Shown here piece after piece: positions 61,033-64,000 of a stretch of 64,000 nt of DNA. A model generated the notes under the pieces. That model did not search any database. It saw only the letters and a list, made by a program, of their open reading frames with translations, and was not told where the DNA came from. The DNA is taken from the NCBI GenBank assembly GCA_965243835.1, contig OZ251578.1:2046001-2110000 (forward strand). The letters are read 5' to 3'. The position numbers were made by a program, and so were the translations under genes. Position 1 is the stretch's first letter. Every line of letters starts with the position of its first letter. The stretch is from G965202665 sp965243835. GTDB taxonomy: Bacteria; Actinomycetota; Acidimicrobiia; Spongiisociales; Spongiisociaceae.

Positions 61033-61719
61033 TCAGATCAGGGCGAGAGTCCGGCCCAGTGCGGTGAAACCGAGGGCGGTGAGGACCGCCAGATAGCCCA
61101 AGCCGGTGGCGGCCATCACCCCGGTATAGGTCGGCTCGCCCAAGGCGAACCACACTCCCGCCGCCAGCAGGGCGCTTACCGCCGCCAGCGAGAAAAAGAC
61201 GGTCAGCGACAGGGGGCTTCCCTCCAGCCCCGCCCAAGCCCCCAGCGTCGCCGCGTCCAACGCCACCCCGGCCGCGCCCCCCAGGCTGAGGGCCCGCAAC
61301 GCCCAGCGGGGAATCTGCGGGCTGACCAGATACCAATGGCCGAGCAACATACCGGCCGTAATCCCGCCCAACGCCAACGCCCCGGTGACCACGGCCGCCG
61401 CCTGCGCCGCCGAGGAACTCAACATTACCGCCCGCGCCCCCCAGAAAACGGCCGCCGCCCCCTGGACCGCCGCCGTCCAAGTGGGAAAACGACCCACCGC
61501 TATGCCCGCCGCCGCCGCAACCGCCCCCATTATCACCAGCGGATGCGGGTCGAAATACCAGGCTCCGCCGCCGATGAGAAGCGCAACCGCTGCCCCCAAC
61601 CGGTGATAGCCGCGTCCCACTATCCGCCACCAAGCCGTCACCGCCCCCGCGCCGGCGACGCCCGCCGCCCACACCGACAGGAGCAACCCCGGGCTGAACA
61701 CCGTTTCCGAACCGAACAT
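61033..61719 (-). CDS. Seven-helix membrane protein, hypothetical
   Basis: A 228-residue protein with about seven predicted transmembrane helices and short loops, starting at ATG 61719 (MFGSETVFSPGLLLSVWAAG). Notable loop features are GGAWYFDPHPLVIMGAV, GMLLGHWYLVSPQIPRWALR and the lone charged RRYHR-like patch VGRGYHRLG. No channel, kinase or transport motif is recognisable. It is divergent from the GT2 gene, with 139 bases in between that contain an AT-rich TATAAAG. Its 3' side neighbour is pepA. Confidence 0.65.
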   Translation of the reverse strand: MFGSETVFSPGLLLSVWAAGVAGAGAVTAWWRIVGRGYHRLGAAVALLIGGGAWYFDPHPLVIMGAVAAAAGIAVGRFPTWTAAVQGAAAVFWGARAVMLSSSAAQAAAVVTGALALGGITAGMLLGHWYLVSPQIPRWALRALSLGGAAGVALDAATLGAWAGLEGSPLSLTVFFSLAAVSALLAAGVWFALGEPTYTGVMAATGLGYLAVLTALGFTALGRTLALI

Positions 61720-61858
61720 GTTCTCCCGTCCCGCGCGTGCCCCATTCGGACGGACGGCGAACTTGAAAGGTGGCGTTAGCCCGCCGCCCGCCGAACGGGA
61801 ATAGATAGTATAAAGAAATTATTCCCCCCGCGTAAACCATGTAGAAAGAAAGGCCGCC

Positions 61859-62854
61859 TTGACCCCCTCCCCTCCCCCCCCGGTGTCGGTGATTATGGCG
61901 GTGCGCAACGAAGCCGCCCACATCGAAGAAACCCTTGATTCCGTATTCGCCCAGGACTACCCGGGGGTTCTGGAAGTGACCGCGGCCGACGGAGAGAGCA
62001 CGGACGGCACCCGATCGCTGTTGGAAAACCGGGCCCGGGGGGAACCCCGCCTGCGGGTGGTGGACAACCCCGACCGGTCGGCGGCCGCCGGCCTCAACCG
62101 GGCCCTGGCCGCCGGCCGGGGGGAGGTGGTGGTGCGTTGCGACGGCCATTGCCTGCTGCCCCCCGACTACGTGCGCCGGGCGGTGGCCATCCTGGCGGAA
62201 ACGGGAGCGGCCAACGTGGGAGGCCGCCAAGAGGCCCGGGGGGATACCCCGCTGACCGGGGCGGCGGCCATCGCCCTCACCTCCCCGTTCGGGATGGGCC
62301 CCTCCCGCTTCCGTTACGGAACCCGGCCGGGACCGGCGGATACCGTGTACTTGGGGGTGTTCCGCCGCTCCGCCCTGGAGGCGGCGGGCGGGTTCGACCC
62401 GGATCTGGCCCGCAACCAGGATTACGAGTTGAACATCCGTCTGCGCCAAGCCGGGGAGGTGGTGTGGTTCGATCCCCGGTTGCGGGTCGTCTACCGTCCC
62501 CGTTCCACCCTGCGCGCCCTGTGGAAGCAGTTTTTCGACTACGGGCGCGGCAAGCGGGCGGTCATCCGCCGCCACCCCCGGGCCACCGCCGCCCGGCAAC
62601 TGGCCCCGCCCCTGCTGGCAGCGGGCCTGCTGGCTTCGGCCCTATGGGCGGTGTTAGGCGGAGGATGGCGGGCCGGAGCCCTCCCCGGACTCTACGCCGC
62701 GTTCTTGGCCGCGGCCGCAGTAGTTGAAACCGCCCGCCGCCGCACCCGGCATGGATTATTGCTACCCGCGGTCCTGGCGACCATGCATCTGGCTTGGGGA
62801 ACCGGTTTCCTCTTCGCCCCCCCGCAACAAAAACGTCCCCGACCAGGTTCGTAA
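61859..62854 (+). CDS. Family 2 glycosyltransferase (ExoA-like)
   Basis: A 331-residue membrane-bound GT-A enzyme. TTG 61859 follows AAAGAAAGG five bases upstream. Catalytic domain: SVIMAVRNEAAHIEETLDSV, VTAADGESTDGTRSLL, VVVRCDGHCLLPPDYVRRAV (D-x-D region), then VFRRSALEAAGGFDPDL and NQDYELNIRLRQAGEVVWFD (ED motif), with Q-x-x-R-W-like LWKQFFDYGRGKR. Three C-terminal helices (about 230-320) anchor it. It resembles succinoglycan-type glycosyltransferases that extend a lipid-linked sugar. It is convergent with the methyltransferase. Confidence 0.85.
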   Translation: MTPSPPPPVSVIMAVRNEAAHIEETLDSVFAQDYPGVLEVTAADGESTDGTRSLLENRARGEPRLRVVDNPDRSAAAGLNRALAAGRGEVVVRCDGHCLLPPDYVRRAVAILAETGAANVGGRQEARGDTPLTGAAAIALTSPFGMGPSRFRYGTRPGPADTVYLGVFRRSALEAAGGFDPDLARNQDYELNIRLRQAGEVVWFDPRLRVVYRPRSTLRALWKQFFDYGRGKRAVIRRHPRATAARQLAPPLLAAGLLASALWAVLGGGWRAGALPGLYAAFLAAAAVVETARRRTRHGLLLPAVLATMHLAWGTGFLFAPPQQKRPRPGS

Positions 62855-62894
62855 CCAAAACGCCGGTATCTTTGAGTTTCATACAACCAACGTG

Positions 62895-63824
62895 TTAGTT
62901 AAATTGGCGCATCGTTTTTTGGAAGAGAACTATGTATTCATGTTTAAAAATATAAAAACCGTTGGCTAGGGCCCGATAACGCCAGAGGTTCTCCTGGTTT
63001 CTCTTGGCCCGGTTGTTCATCATATTCTTGACGATTATGCTTTTTAAACGCAACTCGCCTTTGGATAGTAATACACTCGTTACCATATTTTGTAAAGGGA
63101 TCCACTCGCTATTGGCATAAATATCGCCTATTACCACGGCTAGATAGCGACCTGCTTCCAGAAATGAAGAAACATTTGAATAAACAGATAAGAAACGTTC
63201 CAAAAAAACATCGGTATCTTGGCAGTTGCTTAGGTCCGCCGGATTATCGCTAAACCTGATAATGTCATGGTAAGGCGGGTGCATTAATATGAATTGTATA
63301 AACTCTGATCCCATATCACCCAATTTATCGCCAATTTTATCAGCCACCTCCTGGGAAGAACTATCACCCAATAATATATTATCAGTATCGTTCCAAGTGC
63401 CAACACTGTAAGCATGTTCTTCGCCATCCTTTTTTGCTTCAAATCTCTCTTGATCCTCTGGAAACGGCAAGCGGTCATTGTATCTTTCCAGATCATCTTG
63501 TATCCGCCATCTTGCCAAATCTGACACCTTTTCTGATAGTTCTATACCAATCCATCGCCGGGCAAGGCGGTTAGCTTCAATAGCGGTGGTTCCGCTCCCC
63601 AGAAAGGGATCCAGAACTATATCGCCGACCTTGGTAAAACGCCTCAGCAACTGGTTGGGAATCTGAGGAATGAAATTCCCATGATAGTCAGCCCGATGAG
63701 CGCCGCTGGAATCTCGGGCATCCAGTATCCAGAGACTATCGGTTAAAATATCGTGATACTGTTGCCAATGAGACAGGTCTATATCACTCACTTTATCAGC
63801 CGGACGACTTCTGGAAACTGTCAT
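62895..63824 (-). CDS. DNA (N4-cytosine/N6-adenine) methyltransferase, solitary
   Basis: A 309-residue enzyme. ATG 63824 follows an AGGA site. The N-terminal part holds YHGNFIPQIPNQLLRRF and the AdoMet motif I DPFLGSGTTAIEANRLARRW with IGIELSE; the catalytic motif IV comes later as FILMHPPYHDIIRFSD (HPPY where DPPY or NPPY is usual), then RYLAVVIGDIYANSEWIPL and VKNMMNNRAKRNQENLWRYR. The order motif I before IV resembles the alpha or gamma layout. AT-rich compared with the surroundings, with no restriction gene beside it; it is nine bases downstream of the SLH gene on the same strand. Recent transfer is likely. Confidence 0.85.
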   Translation of the reverse strand: MTVSRSRPADKVSDIDLSHWQQYHDILTDSLWILDARDSSGAHRADYHGNFIPQIPNQLLRRFTKVGDIVLDPFLGSGTTAIEANRLARRWIGIELSEKVSDLARWRIQDDLERYNDRLPFPEDQERFEAKKDGEEHAYSVGTWNDTDNILLGDSSSQEVADKIGDKLGDMGSEFIQFILMHPPYHDIIRFSDNPADLSNCQDTDVFLERFLSVYSNVSSFLEAGRYLAVVIGDIYANSEWIPLQNMVTSVLLSKGELRLKSIIVKNMMNNRAKRNQENLWRYRALANGFYIFKHEYIVLFQKTMRQFN

Positions 63825-63833
63825 AGTTTTTTC

Positions 63834-64000
63834 CTAATCCCAGATGAAAGCCCGGGCCAGGAAAGTGGCCATCTGGCCCCGGGTGACGGGCTGGTCCGGG
63901 CAGTAGACGCTCCCGTCTTCGCACCCCAGGGTGATCTCCCGGAAGGCGATAGCCGCGATCTGCCTTTCCAGGGGATAACCGTCCGGCACATCGGAAAAGT
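63834..64000 (-). CDS. SLH-domain protein, C-terminal part (runs off the window)
   Basis: The last 54 residues end with TAG at 63836-63834: an SLH module beginning FSDVPDGYPLERQIAAIAFR and ending with EITLGCEDGSVYCPDQPVTR then GQMATFLARAF. The two Cys and C-P-x(3)-V-T-R-x-Q-M-A pattern match the giant protein's SLH modules, so both are probably anchored to the same wall polymer. The rest lies beyond base 64000. Confidence 0.85.
   Translation of the reverse strand, partial: FSDVPDGYPLERQIAAIAFREITLGCEDGSVYCPDQPVTRGQMATFLARAFIWD

Overview
The window is high-GC DNA with dense, mostly compact operons and many ATGA/GTGA stop-start overlaps. Gene content and order point to Actinomycetota, most likely an Acidimicrobiia-like lineage (inference). 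The evidence is prfB-ftsE-ftsX followed by smpB and ssrA; manB next to a DUF3499-like gene, a DUF5719 gene and a large glycosyltransferase beside the F420 genes cofD/cofE; galU-moeA(Glp-like)-moaC beside a SepX/GlpR-like membrane protein; and S-layer-homology (SLH) surface proteins with a Cys-containing SLH signature. Several genes appear to be transcribed leaderless, which is common in this phylum.

Layout. 1-2.3 kb: an accessory minus-strand stretch with an AAA ATPase broken by two frameshifts, an unrecognised frame-broken remnant and three tiny coupled genes. 2.7-8.2 kb: a giant secreted Calx-beta-like/SLH protein. 8.4-13.0 kb: plsC-like acyltransferase, an Fpg/Nei glycosylase, polynucleotide phosphorylase with an Arg-Asp-Gly repeat tail, and rpsO. 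13.2-15.1 kb: an accessory island against the 3' end of ssrA, with an unknown gene, two tandem paralogous mini-genes and an AT-rich DUF3800 gene. 15.2-24.8 kb: ssrA, smpB, an M23/coiled-coil hydrolase, ftsX, ftsE, prfB (with intact programmed frameshift), secA, hpf and comF, i.e. trans-translation, cell-wall hydrolysis at division, termination and secretion.

24.8-40.2 kb: cell-envelope polysaccharide genes (manB, three glycosyltransferase or membrane proteins, DUF5719, UDP-sugar epimerase, UDP-glucose dehydrogenase, LCP ligase), interrupted by an MNT/HEPN toxin-antitoxin remnant, and the first F420 tailoring genes (cofD, cofE). 40.3-45.3 kb: a dienelactone-hydrolase fold protein lacking its triad, biotin ligase, and a two-subunit biotin-dependent acyl-CoA carboxylase. 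45.5-47.6 kb: two Ala-rich helical proteins and an APH-type kinase whose promoter and first 39 codons are tandemly duplicated. 47.5-50.3 kb: a YczE-like membrane protein and two overlapping GAPDH genes, the promoter-proximal one lacking the catalytic Cys. 50.5-56.6 kb: ferredoxin, tRNA-Ala, translin-like, SepX/GlpR-like, moaC, moeA, galU, plsY, FmdB-type and mobA genes. 56.6-62.9 kb: SAF-like protein, uppP, sugar-phosphate transferase, pepA, a membrane protein and another glycosyltransferase. 62.9-64 kb: an AT-rich solitary DNA methyltransferase directly downstream of the 3' end of a second SLH protein.

The genes together describe a cell-envelope and division region: nucleotide sugars (ManB, GalU, Ugd, epimerase), lipid carrier recycling (UppP), glycosyl and sugar-phosphate transferases, LCP attachment, SLH surface proteins and FtsEX-regulated hydrolysis. 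Interspersed are cofactor genes (Moco: MoaC, MoeA, MobA; F420: CofD, CofE; biotin: BirA). The most unusual points are the catalytically dead GAPDH paralog coupled to a normal GAPDH, the triad-less hydrolase, the internally deleted HEPN toxin and the ssrA-adjacent island.
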